Assembly (NCBI GenBank): GCA_964631265.1 | Contig: CAZVWW010000033.1 | Span: 1-20,743, forward strand | DNA length: 20,743 nt | Direction of reading: 5' to 3' | From: CAZVWW01 sp964631265 | Lineage (GTDB): Bacteria > Thermotogota > Thermotogae > MWEM01 | Shown: piece after piece, positions 1-7,697 of the stretch | Layout of the letters: each line of letters starts with the position of its first letter | How positions within the stretch are numbered: the first letter of the stretch is position 1 | The notes under the pieces: generated by a model | What the model saw: the letters and a program-made list of their open reading frames with translations, nothing else | What the model was told of the DNA's origin: nothing | The model's database searches: none | Program-made: the position numbers and the translations under genes

Positions 1-1880
1 TCGGCCTTTTCGATCAGGATCTTGGAATCTTTTCCATCTGTTGGGAAGATGGAGACACCGATACTGGCCCCGACAGAGAGTTTTTTGTTGTCAATCATAA
101 AGGGTTTGGCAAAGAGTTGGAGGTATTTTTGGGTCAGTTTCTCCAGATCTTCCATTTTTTCAATGTTTAAGGCGATCAGGATGAATTCATCACCGCCTAT
201 TCTGGCAAAGGTATCACTCTTACGTCGCTTTCGTTCGATTCTGGCAGCAATCTTTCTGAGGAATCTGTCGCCTGTCTCATGGCCGAAGGTGTCGTTAATC
301 ATTTTAAAACCATCGAGATCGATAAAAAAGAGGGAGAATATCTCGGAATTTCTCTCTGAACGTCTTATCTCCTGATTCAACCGGTCAATCAGGAGCGTAC
401 GGTTGGGGAGATTGGTCAGCGGGTCAAAATTCGCCCTGTAGGCAAGGCGTTCGTTCTTTTCCTTTTGTCTGGTAAAGTTGTGGATCGTACCAATCAGGTT
501 CTTGATTTCATCATTGTCATCCTCCGGGGTCCTGATAAATTTTCCCTGATGAAGGACCCAAATCCAGCTGTTATCCTGGGTCTTCATCCGGTATTGCAGT
601 TCAAATGATTGCGACGGGCTGTTTTCTGCTTTCTTCAGTTTGGAGATAAACGCTTTGAAATCATCCCGGTTTATCATACTGCACCAGGAGGAAAATGATC
701 CGTCAAAAGTGGTATGATCGATGTTGTTTTTATCGAGCCAACCTTCGTCAGTAAAGATGAATCCACTGGTTAGATTCCAGTCCCATATCCCTTTTTCCGA
801 GGCCCATAAAGCCAGTTTAAGTTTTTCCTCATTTTCTTCCAGTTTTCTGTTCTTCTCCAGGACTTCTCTTTCTTTTTCCTTGAGTTCCTCTGTCTTTTTT
901 TCAACCATTTCCTTGAGCTGGAGGATGTTATTGCGCATTTTGAACTTTTCCCGGGGAGAAAAATCCCCTTGATTCAATTCGAAAGCAAGAGAAGCGGCCC
1001 CAAGTAGATAGGCATTTGCCTTGAGGGGGGATATCCTGATATCAAAACTGTTTTTTAATGGTTTTATGATGGAGTAATTGGCATTTGCCTTCAATATCTC
1101 AAGTTGGTTTTCAAGATACGGAGAGAGTTTTCCGGTTAATATGACAACTCTGGGATTGAAGAGATTCACGGTGATGGCAATTCCCCTTGAAAGTATTTTA
1201 AGGTAAGTGTCAAGGGTTTTGCGGTTCTTAAAATCATCTATTTGATTGAAGAAGTTCTCGAGTGAAAAATCCTGCCCGTTATGTTCTGTCTGTTCATAGA
1301 AGGTTCTGAGCCCGTCGATGGAAGCATATGTTTCAAGGCATCCGAAATTGCCGCAAGAGCATCTTCTGCCCTCTGGTTCAACTGATATATGGCCTATCTC
1401 GCCACCGGATTCGTCTTTTCCCGATACCAGCTGATTATTGCAGACAATCCCTCCGCCAACTCCGGCACCGAGTGTGATGAGGACGAAATTATTGAACTCC
1501 TTACCGAGGCCGAACCATTTTTCACCGAGAGTGGCCGCACTGGCATCATTTTCGATACAGATCTCAAAGCCTGTCTTCTCCTTGATAGGCCCTTTTAGAT
1601 TGACATCCGTCCAGTGTGAAAACTGCGGGATGTATTTGACAATGCCCTTCTCTCTGTCCATGGTCCCGGGAAAACTAATCCCAACAACATTCGAAAGCTC
1701 GTGTCTGTTGCCGGGCGATGACTCAAGCTTATTAATCACCATACAGATTTGTCTTACAGTTTTTTCCGGGGAGGAAGACAGATGGGAGGCGGTCCATATT
1801 TCGTTGTGGATACTGCCTTTTTCATCGACAAGGGCGGCCTTTATTTGGTTTCTTCCAACGGCAATTCCGATTATTTTCAA
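1..1880 (-). CDS. ROK-PAS-GGDEF fusion, probable sugar-responsive diguanylate cyclase (3' end beyond window)
   Basis: This reading frame runs off the left edge. The N-terminal ~300 residues are a ROK-family (sugar kinase/repressor) fold with no helix-turn-helix in front. Visible are the catalytic Asp in ENDASAA (D112), the glycine-rich LGAGVGGGI, GEIGH (H164) and the zinc motif CSCGNFGC (C174, C176, C181). The usual DxGGT nucleotide loop is replaced by AVGRN, so kinase activity is doubtful. A charged coiled coil (about 325-375) and a PAS/PAC domain (about 380-495) follow. Then comes a GGDEF domain with an intact GGDEF at 562-566 and an RxxD inhibitory site (RKSD, 553-556), so it should make cyclic di-GMP and be product-inhibited. 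The start is TTG at 1880-1878, eight bases after AAGGGG; an in-frame TGA lies shortly upstream. No signal peptide or membrane segment is seen, so it is probably cytoplasmic. Only about 30 residues of GGDEF seem missing, but an added EAL domain cannot be excluded. Family calls are firm; sugar control is inference. Confidence 0.9.
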   Translation of the reverse strand, partial: MKIIGIAVGRNQIKAALVDEKGSIHNEIWTASHLSSSPEKTVRQICMVINKLESSPGNRHELSNVVGISFPGTMDREKGIVKYIPQFSHWTDVNLKGPIKEKTGFEICIENDASAATLGEKWFGLGKEFNNFVLITLGAGVGGGIVCNNQLVSGKDESGGEIGHISVEPEGRRCSCGNFGCLETYASIDGLRTFYEQTEHNGQDFSLENFFNQIDDFKNRKTLDTYLKILSRGIAITVNLFNPRVVILTGKLSPYLENQLEILKANANYSIIKPLKNSFDIRISPLKANAYLLGAASLAFELNQGDFSPREKFKMRNNILQLKEMVEKKTEELKEKEREVLEKNRKLEENEEKLKLALWASEKGIWDWNLTSGFIFTDEGWLDKNNIDHTTFDGSFSSWCSMINRDDFKAFISKLKKAENSPSQSFELQYRMKTQDNSWIWVLHQGKFIRTPEDDNDEIKNLIGTIHNFTRQKEKNERLAYRANFDPLTNLPNRTLLIDRLNQEIRRSERNSEIFSLFFIDLDGFKMINDTFGHETGDRFLRKIAARIERKRRKSDTFARIGGDEFILIALNIEKMEDLEKLTQKYLQLFAKPFMIDNKKLSVGASIGVSIFPTDGKDSKILIEKA

Positions 1881-1911
1881 AAAAAAAGCCCCTTCAATTG
1901 AAGTTCAATCG

Positions 1912-1920
1912 ATTATAACA
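1912..1920 (-). promoter_or_regulatory. extended -10 promoter of the ROK-PAS-GGDEF gene
   Basis: Read on the minus strand this is TGTTATAAT, a perfect TATAAT with the TGn extension. The -35 position (GGGTAA at 17 bp spacing) is poor, which an extended -10 can compensate for. The start codon lies about 32 bases downstream, giving a short leader. Confidence 0.6.
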
Positions 1921-1972
1921 TAGGGAGAGTCTTTTTACCCTTTGCAATGACCCTGATCTGGCATTCCTTTTG

Positions 1973-1981
1973 TGGTATAAT
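1973..1981 (+). promoter_or_regulatory. extended -10 promoter of the SprA-related gene
   Basis: TGGTATAAT on the plus strand is a perfect extended -10. No good -35 hexamer is visible at 17 bp. It fires away from the ROK-PAS-GGDEF promoter, with the two -10 elements about 55 bases apart. Confidence 0.6.
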
Positions 1982-2005
1982 AAAATAATGACTTTCTCTA
2001 TCAGC

Positions 2006-2013
2006 AGGAGGTG
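2006..2013 (+). promoter_or_regulatory. Shine-Dalgarno site that sets the SprA-related start
   Basis: AGGAGGTG is a near-perfect ribosome binding site. The first possible start, GTG at 2011, overlaps it and so cannot be the real one. ATG at 2017 (spacing 5) or ATG at 2020 (spacing 8) is favoured. Confidence 0.7.
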
Positions 2014-2016
2014 TTC

Positions 2017-2688
2017 ATGATGGCCAATCTCGGTATTGGCAATATGGGTGTCAGAACGGATGATTCAACCTCTCTGAGAACCGGTCATATCCTTCAAAAA
2101 GGAACCGAGAGGATTCAGAAACAGCCGGAGCTGAATAAGAACAACCGGCAACAAGAGACTCAAGAGGCCGTTTCAAAAACAAAAGCCCTTTCTCTTGATG
2201 AGATTATTGAATACGCTAAGAAGAAGCAGCTTGATCAAGCATCCAAAAACGACCCGCTTGTGAGGATGGCGAAAAAGATAGGGGCAATAGAATGCCAGAC
2301 TTGTGCAAACAGGGAGTATCAGGATGTGTCAAATGATGCGGGCGTCTCCTTTAAGAATGCAGCCCACATTTCGCCTGAAAACGCCTTCGCCGTAGTATCG
2401 GCCCATGAACAGGAGCATGTTGAAGCTGCAAAAGACAGAGCGAGTCGCAGCAGTTCACAGGAGGGTGAGCGGGAATTTCTCGGCGCATCGGTCCGGATCT
2501 TTGTCTCCACCTGTCCGGAATGCGGCAGAACATATGTCTCCGGTGGAGAGACCAGGACAATGGAAGCCCATTCATCTTCTCATAACAACCCTTCAGAGAT
2601 CAACCTGAACGATCCATCCGTTGCCTTTTACAACCGGGAAAACAATTTCAACGCCCCGGAGGGGCAATTATTTCATTCTCTTGCCTGA
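2017..2688 (+). CDS. SprA-related putative metalloprotease-like protein
   Basis: About 223 residues. The N-terminal 80 are polar and probably disordered (rich in Q, N, K). The conserved core starts with IECQTCANREYQD and continues through GVSFKNAAHISP, then HEQEHV (HExxH, residues 130-134), then CPECGRTYVSGGETRT. The pattern of two CxxC pairs (C93/C96 and C166/C169) around an HExxH matches the SprA-related putative metalloprotease family known mainly as hypothetical proteins. Two structural metal sites, or one shared zinc knuckle plus a zincin-like helix, are possible; activity is not established. There is no signal peptide. Start is ATG 2017 or 2020, chosen from the AGGAGG site. It is monocistronic, diverges from the ROK-PAS-GGDEF gene, and ends 6 bases from the convergent kinase gene. 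Family confidence is good, function unknown. Confidence 0.8.
   Translation: MMANLGIGNMGVRTDDSTSLRTGHILQKGTERIQKQPELNKNNRQQETQEAVSKTKALSLDEIIEYAKKKQLDQASKNDPLVRMAKKIGAIECQTCANREYQDVSNDAGVSFKNAAHISPENAFAVVSAHEQEHVEAAKDRASRSSSQEGEREFLGASVRIFVSTCPECGRTYVSGGETRTMEAHSSSHNNPSEINLNDPSVAFYNRENNFNAPEGQLFHSLA
2653..2665. terminator. weak hairpin between convergent genes
   Basis: GCCCC-GGA-GGGGC forms a 5 bp GC stem with a 3-base loop inside the last codons of the SprA-related gene and just past the stop of the convergent kinase gene. The flank on the plus side is AT-rich but not a clean U-run. It may serve as a short bidirectional terminator; evidence is limited to the stem. Confidence 0.3.
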
Positions 2689-2694
2689 AGGCCG

Positions 2695-5229
2695 TTATTG
2701 AATGGGAATATGTATGGTGAAACGGCTGCCCTCACCCGGTTGGCTTTCAAGATCTATAGAACCATCGAGCGATTCCACCGCACTCTTCACGATGGCCAGT
2801 CCGAGACCGGTTCCCTGGTATTTTCGCTTCGATGATGAATCCACCTGGACAAATCTGTCAAATATCTCTTTTTGCTTGTTGGAGGGGATTCCAATACCGG
2901 TGTCTTCGACTGTGAACACATACTCGTTCTTTTCATCACTTTTGTCTGCTGTGAGCAGAACATCGCCATCGTCAGTGAACTTGATACTGTTTTTGATGAG
3001 ATTGGACAGGATCTTGTTCAAAAGCTTGGGATCGGTATGGAAGGTTTCCGGAAAGGCATCTGTTGTGTTGAAGCGATAATCAATCCCGTTCTTTTGAGCA
3101 AGTTCAGTCATCAGCAGGTTCAGTTCTCCAAAGAATGCGTCAGAACTCACTTCTTTTCTTTCCGGTTTAATGTTCCCCTCATCAATTTTCGAAATATCGA
3201 CAATATCGTTGATCAGTTCGAGAAGTTGCTTGGCCGAATGGTTGATCCGTTTTAAGAAGCCCTTCAGCTCTCTTTCCATATCTGAATGCAACAGTGTTTC
3301 CGTGTTACCAAGAATGATGGTGAGGGGGGTACGGAGTTCGTGATTCAGATTGGCGAGGAACTCACTCTTGTTTTTGTTGGCCTTTTCAGCAGCCCGTTTC
3401 GCATTCTCAAGCAGGAGTTCATTTTCTTTTCTTTCCGTTATATCGACATAACTCCCTACCATCAACAGCGGATTGCCATTTACATCCCTTGAAATCATTT
3501 TGCCGGATTCGATGATCCATCGCCAGTCACGCGCTGAATCCAGCCATATCTTATAATCGATACTGTATTCATTGATGAGCCCTTCTAATGCCTTTAACTT
3601 CTCATTGATGACAAAATCCCAGTGATCCGGATGGATGGAGTTTTCCCAGTCTATGAGTTCTGTTTTGACCGGTCTCTTATCCCCGGGTTGTTTGATATAT
3701 TTGAAGTATTGACTGTAGGTGAAGTACCCGGGAACAATATCCTTCTGAAAGTCCCAGACGAACAGACCAACATCGCTCAATTTCAATGCCAGATCGAGAT
3801 GTGCCTGCGCCTTTTTGACTTCCTCAAGGGAGGATTGTAATGCCCTGGTTCTTTCTTCCACGAGTTTCTCAAGCTTCCTGTTTAACTCCTTTAACCGTTG
3901 ATCCGCCTGCTGCTTTTCAATGTAGTTTTGCAGGATCTGATTAAAGACGGAGATAAGGGTGGCTGTTTCAGAGTCGAACTCCCCCCTTCCCTCTTTGTAT
4001 TCTATCCCAAAAAACCCCCAGAGTTGTTTTTTGACAAAGACGGGTCTGGCGATGACTTTTCGGATACCCTGTTTTAAGAGCAGTTCTTTTTCCTCTTGTC
4101 TGTTTTCTGACAACGCCTTAACATCATCAATTATAACCGGCTTGTTTGCTTTAAAACGTTCAATCCAGTGGGAGGCGATATCCAGGGGGAGGTTCTGGAA
4201 ATAATCCTGAAGCGGAGCGATCCCCTGCCGACACCATTCGAAAGCCTTTGCCATTGTCGAGTTGTCAAGGTCTATCTTGAAGATACAGCTTCGACGCGCG
4301 TCTGTGAACAGGCCGATCTCCTTTATGGCCTCATTAAGGGCCTCTTCCGTGTTATCAACATTAACAAATCGACCGGCGATTTCGGCGATCTGATGTTCGA
4401 ATGCAATCTTTCTGTTCAAGCTTAACTGGTTTTTCTTGATGGTTGTGATATCCTGGATGGTGCCGGTTACAATCACGACATTGCCAAAATCATCTTCGAT
4501 GGACTGTATGAGTTCGTATAGATATTTAATGGAATGGTCAGGCAGGACAAGCCGAAATTCGATATCCGTGTTCAGTTGATGGTTTTTCGCTTCTTCATTC
4601 ACTGACTTGAGCTTTTCCCGATCTTCGGGATGAACCATGGAAAGAAAGAATTCTAAACCCAGTTCCTCATCCGGGCGCCTCTCAATATCGAAGAGGGAGA
4701 ATAATTCATCGGAGAAAAAGGGCTTACCGGTGATCACGTTCAATTCCCAGCTCGCAACTTTCGCCATTTTCTGGGTCCTCTGCCAGATTTTCTTGCTCTT
4801 CTCAAGCTCCCACTGGTTCTGTTTCAACGTGGTTATATCATGGCTAATGCCTCTGTATCCCTTGTATTCGCCCTGATCATTGAAGAGTGGTATTCCACTG
4901 GCAACGAGATACTTCTCCTGTCCGTCTTTTGTTTTCATGATATGTTCAAAACTGTTATAGGACTGGTAACCATCCGTGACGGATTCCAGAAAGCCCATAA
5001 ACCTCGCCTTATCTCTTTGAGGTATCATGTCGATGACAGCTTTTCCCTGAATCTCATCAACCGGGTACCCCAGAAGCTTTTCCACCTGTTTTGAAGACCA
5101 GACATACCGGCCGTTTTCATCAACGATCCAGTACCAGTCAAAGCTCCTGCTGACCCATCCCTGAAAATTCAGAAACTGATTGTAAAATGCCATTTCAGAT
5201 GCGGTTTTTTTTGATTCATGACGCTCCAT
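2695..5229 (-). CDS. multi-PAS/GAF sensor histidine kinase
   Basis: 844 residues with no signal peptide or transmembrane helix, so a soluble sensor kinase. Domain order: PAS/PAC 1 (about 26-137, ending GYRGISHDITTLK), PAS/PAC 2 (about 150-263, ending VTGTIQDITTIK), GAF (about 275-440), coiled coil (about 440-480), PAS/PAC 3 (about 485-590, ending GSYVDITERK), HisKA with phospho-acceptor His630 in NHELRTP, and HATPase with N-box (NLIKNSIKFT), VEDTGIGI and GTGLGLAI. All catalytic boxes are intact, so it should autophosphorylate. It lacks a receiver domain and no response regulator gene is nearby, so the partner must be elsewhere. ATG at 5229 follows GGGAG. It begins 14 bases after trmB and is probably the last gene of the long minus-strand gene string. 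What the PAS and GAF domains sense cannot be read from sequence. Confidence 0.93.
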   Translation of the reverse strand: MERHESKKTASEMAFYNQFLNFQGWVSRSFDWYWIVDENGRYVWSSKQVEKLLGYPVDEIQGKAVIDMIPQRDKARFMGFLESVTDGYQSYNSFEHIMKTKDGQEKYLVASGIPLFNDQGEYKGYRGISHDITTLKQNQWELEKSKKIWQRTQKMAKVASWELNVITGKPFFSDELFSLFDIERRPDEELGLEFFLSMVHPEDREKLKSVNEEAKNHQLNTDIEFRLVLPDHSIKYLYELIQSIEDDFGNVVIVTGTIQDITTIKKNQLSLNRKIAFEHQIAEIAGRFVNVDNTEEALNEAIKEIGLFTDARRSCIFKIDLDNSTMAKAFEWCRQGIAPLQDYFQNLPLDIASHWIERFKANKPVIIDDVKALSENRQEEKELLLKQGIRKVIARPVFVKKQLWGFFGIEYKEGRGEFDSETATLISVFNQILQNYIEKQQADQRLKELNRKLEKLVEERTRALQSSLEEVKKAQAHLDLALKLSDVGLFVWDFQKDIVPGYFTYSQYFKYIKQPGDKRPVKTELIDWENSIHPDHWDFVINEKLKALEGLINEYSIDYKIWLDSARDWRWIIESGKMISRDVNGNPLLMVGSYVDITERKENELLLENAKRAAEKANKNKSEFLANLNHELRTPLTIILGNTETLLHSDMERELKGFLKRINHSAKQLLELINDIVDISKIDEGNIKPERKEVSSDAFFGELNLLMTELAQKNGIDYRFNTTDAFPETFHTDPKLLNKILSNLIKNSIKFTDDGDVLLTADKSDEKNEYVFTVEDTGIGIPSNKQKEIFDRFVQVDSSSKRKYQGTGLGLAIVKSAVESLDGSIDLESQPGEGSRFTIHIPIQ

Positions 5230-5243
5230 CTTATCTCCCTGCT

Positions 5244-6206
5244 TTACTGTTGGTTGAGCTCCCGGGCCAGGTTCTGTACGGCAAATTTGACAGCGGGTGT
5301 TCTGTAGGGGTTTGACACGGAATCGAGCTTGATGATCCAGTCTTTCTTACGGTTGATGACATCGATGAAAAAGTGTTGCTCAAAGTTATTGCCCTCTTTT
5401 GGAGAGGTATCGACGGCAATGGTCTTGACAAGGAATCTATTGGCATCACGATCTCTGAACGTTCCTTTATAGACGCATATCCTGCTTTCATCGTTGCTCT
5501 TATACTGCCTGTTTATCAGTTCAAAGACCTTTTCAACAGGAGCATTCTTGTTGACGGTGGCATGGGGCATCGGTTCGTCCTCCTTTAAAAGTCTTTCAAC
5601 ATGGATTGTTTGATTCTTATAGGCCTTGAGGGTGTGGATATTTCTTTCGTATTTCCGCCATTTGGCCTCAAAACGTGTCATGATCTCCCGGTCGTCATTG
5701 ATGTGTATTTCAGTGGTGTCAAAACCCTGTTGTTGAGCAATTCTCTTCGAATCAACGGCGTAATGGAGGACATCCGTCGCCAGTTCGAATCGCCCGCCTT
5801 TTTCAAGAACGGAGCCGAGCGTCCGGAAGAATTCGGGGACGGTGATCCGCCTTTTGAAATGTTTTTCCTTGCTCCAGGGACAGGGAAAATTAACGATCAC
5901 ACATTCGACCTGTTCTTCTCCGAAGAGATTTCTCAACCCGAAGCGTCCGTCGGTCATAATGATTCTGACATTCCGGATGTCTTCCCGGTAAAGCCTTCTT
6001 TGTGTCTTCTGAACGGAATTGATCGACATCTCGAAACCGATGAAGTTTCTGTCCGGATATTTTTTGGCCATTTCAAGGGTGTACTCACCGTTTCCAAAGC
6101 CAATTTCAACTGTTATGGGATTGGCGTTTCCGAAGATTGCTTTCCACTCCAGCGGGTAACGGTTGTAATCTTCTCCCCGGACCACATACTGATATTCCTC
6201 AAACAA
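5244..6206 (-). CDS. trmB: tRNA (guanine46-N7)-methyltransferase with C-terminal extension
   Basis: 320 residues. Transfers a methyl group from SAM to N7 of guanosine 46 in tRNA variable loops. The Rossmann SAM site is seen as VEIGFGNGEY (33-42), the acidic turn as GFEM (57-60), and the signature region as NFPCPWSKEKHFKRR (106-120) followed by TRFEAKW (177-183). The family signature normally reads FPDPW; here residue 109 is Cys, which is unusual. The protein is about 100 residues longer than the E. coli type enzyme. The extra part (about 215-320) resembles the C-terminal extension that, as I recall, occurs in some thermophile TrmB proteins. Start is TTG at 6206, preceded by AGGTGG inside gltX; the two frames overlap by 8 bases, implying coupled translation. 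It is followed closely by the sensor kinase gene. Confidence 0.88.
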   Translation of the reverse strand: MFEEYQYVVRGEDYNRYPLEWKAIFGNANPITVEIGFGNGEYTLEMAKKYPDRNFIGFEMSINSVQKTQRRLYREDIRNVRIIMTDGRFGLRNLFGEEQVECVIVNFPCPWSKEKHFKRRITVPEFFRTLGSVLEKGGRFELATDVLHYAVDSKRIAQQQGFDTTEIHINDDREIMTRFEAKWRKYERNIHTLKAYKNQTIHVERLLKEDEPMPHATVNKNAPVEKVFELINRQYKSNDESRICVYKGTFRDRDANRFLVKTIAVDTSPKEGNNFEQHFFIDVINRKKDWIIKLDSVSNPYRTPAVKFAVQNLARELNQQ

Positions 6207-7653
6207 GTGTTTCCACCTCTTTGAGCGCCATTTTTAGCCGCTTTAATACCCGTTTTTTACCGAGCACCCGTATGGTGTCGAAGAGTCCCGGTGTGATCAG
6301 TCTCCCGGTGACGGCCCCTCTGATGGTCTGAAAGCATCTTTTTTTACCGTGTCCTGTCTTTTCAGGGATCGTTCGGATCACCTGTTCGACATTTTCCACA
6401 CTGTAGGCAGTCTCATCGAGCTTTTCGAATTCCTCATAAGCCGTTTTCAGGATATCCGGTGCCGATTCCTTGGCAAGAAATTTCTTAACGAACTGCTGAG
6501 TGTAACCCGGGCCTTCATCCGTGTTGTCGATCTCAAAGAAAAAGGGTTCGACCAATTCATTCAAATCGGGGAATGTGTTTAACTTCTCACGGCAAATCGC
6601 GATCACATTCTCCGTATATGCCGGGTCAACGGCCTTGATTCTATCCAGAAGTCTTGAATAGTAAGCGTCTTCTGTTTGCATGAACTCAAGCCATGCCGTC
6701 CATTCCTCTCGGAGTTTCCGGGGGTCTTTTAATCTCATCTGCTTCCCGTTGACCCATTCGAGCTTTTTATAGTCGAACACCACGGATTTGTTGGTGATAT
6801 CCGAAATAGAGAACTGTTCAACATTTTCAAAGGGATTGAAGATCTCGTCTTTTACCGTCCAGCCCAGCAAAGCGAGATAGTTCATGAGACCGTCTCTGAG
6901 ATAGCCCTCTTTTCTGAAGAACGCGACCGAAGTTCCCCCGTGTCGTTTGCTCAAAGGGCTCTTGTCGTCACCCAGAAGCAGCGGAATATGCATGAAGAGC
7001 GGTACTTCCCACCCAAGGGCCATGTAGAGCATCACCTGCTTCGGGGTGTTGGTGATGTGGTCCTCCCCCCTGAAGACGTGGGATATCTGCATGGCATGGT
7101 CATCAGCCACAACAACAAAATTATAAAGCGGTTTGCCATTCGATTTTTGGATGATGAAATCATCGTAGTTCTCGTTGTCAAATGCCATATCCCCTCTCAG
7201 GAGGTCTTTGAATTCTGTTTTTCCTTCGGGGACCTTGAATTTGACCGTTATGGAATGGCCCTTCTCTGCATAACGGGCCGGATAGTCATAGGTGGTCTCG
7301 ATCTCCTTTTTCTCATCATCAAGATCGTAGACCACGTAATAGGCCTGCTTACTGGCCAAAAGCCTTTCAATGAGAGACGAGTATTCCCCTGCTTCAATCC
7401 GCTCACTCTGTCTGTAAGGACCGAAATCGCCGCCCTTTTCGGGGCCCTCGTCCCAGTCCAGTCCACACCATCTGAGAGAATCAAATATCTGTTGCTCGAA
7501 TTCACGGGTGGATCGGTTTTCATCGGTGTCTTCAACACGCAGGACAAAAGTACCCTGGTGCTTTTTGGCAAACAACCAGTTGAAGAGGGCCGTTCGAACC
7601 CCTCCAACATGCAGATGGCCCGTGGGACTGGGTGCAAATCTAACTCTTACCAT
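6199..7653 (-). CDS. gltX: glutamyl-tRNA synthetase
   Basis: 484 residues, the normal length for a class I GluRS. Charges tRNA with glutamate in the cytoplasm. The HIGH-type motif is PSPTGHLHVGG (8-18) and the KMSKS-type motif is LSKRHG (234-239). EDTDENRS, RGEDHITNTPKQ and the C-terminal anticodon-binding helical region are all recognisable. ATG at 7653 is preceded by GGAGGAG. It overlaps trmB by 8 bases downstream and follows folK after 44 bases, so it is internal to the operon. Whether it also mischarges tRNA-Gln (non-discriminating type) cannot be judged here. Confidence 0.97.
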   Translation of the reverse strand: MVRVRFAPSPTGHLHVGGVRTALFNWLFAKKHQGTFVLRVEDTDENRSTREFEQQIFDSLRWCGLDWDEGPEKGGDFGPYRQSERIEAGEYSSLIERLLASKQAYYVVYDLDDEKKEIETTYDYPARYAEKGHSITVKFKVPEGKTEFKDLLRGDMAFDNENYDDFIIQKSNGKPLYNFVVVADDHAMQISHVFRGEDHITNTPKQVMLYMALGWEVPLFMHIPLLLGDDKSPLSKRHGGTSVAFFRKEGYLRDGLMNYLALLGWTVKDEIFNPFENVEQFSISDITNKSVVFDYKKLEWVNGKQMRLKDPRKLREEWTAWLEFMQTEDAYYSRLLDRIKAVDPAYTENVIAICREKLNTFPDLNELVEPFFFEIDNTDEGPGYTQQFVKKFLAKESAPDILKTAYEEFEKLDETAYSVENVEQVIRTIPEKTGHGKKRCFQTIRGAVTGRLITPGLFDTIRVLGKKRVLKRLKMALKEVETLV

Positions 7654-7697
7654 ATTCTCCTCCTCTTGATTTAAAAGGGTTGTATCTCAACGATTTT

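Noticed and set aside
6940..7674. 244-residue antisense frame opposite gltX
   Set aside because: It is a shadow of gltX with no family resemblance and no suitable ribosome site.
7654..7697. T-box leader before gltX
   Set aside because: The gap is only 44 bases and holds just a ribosome binding site.
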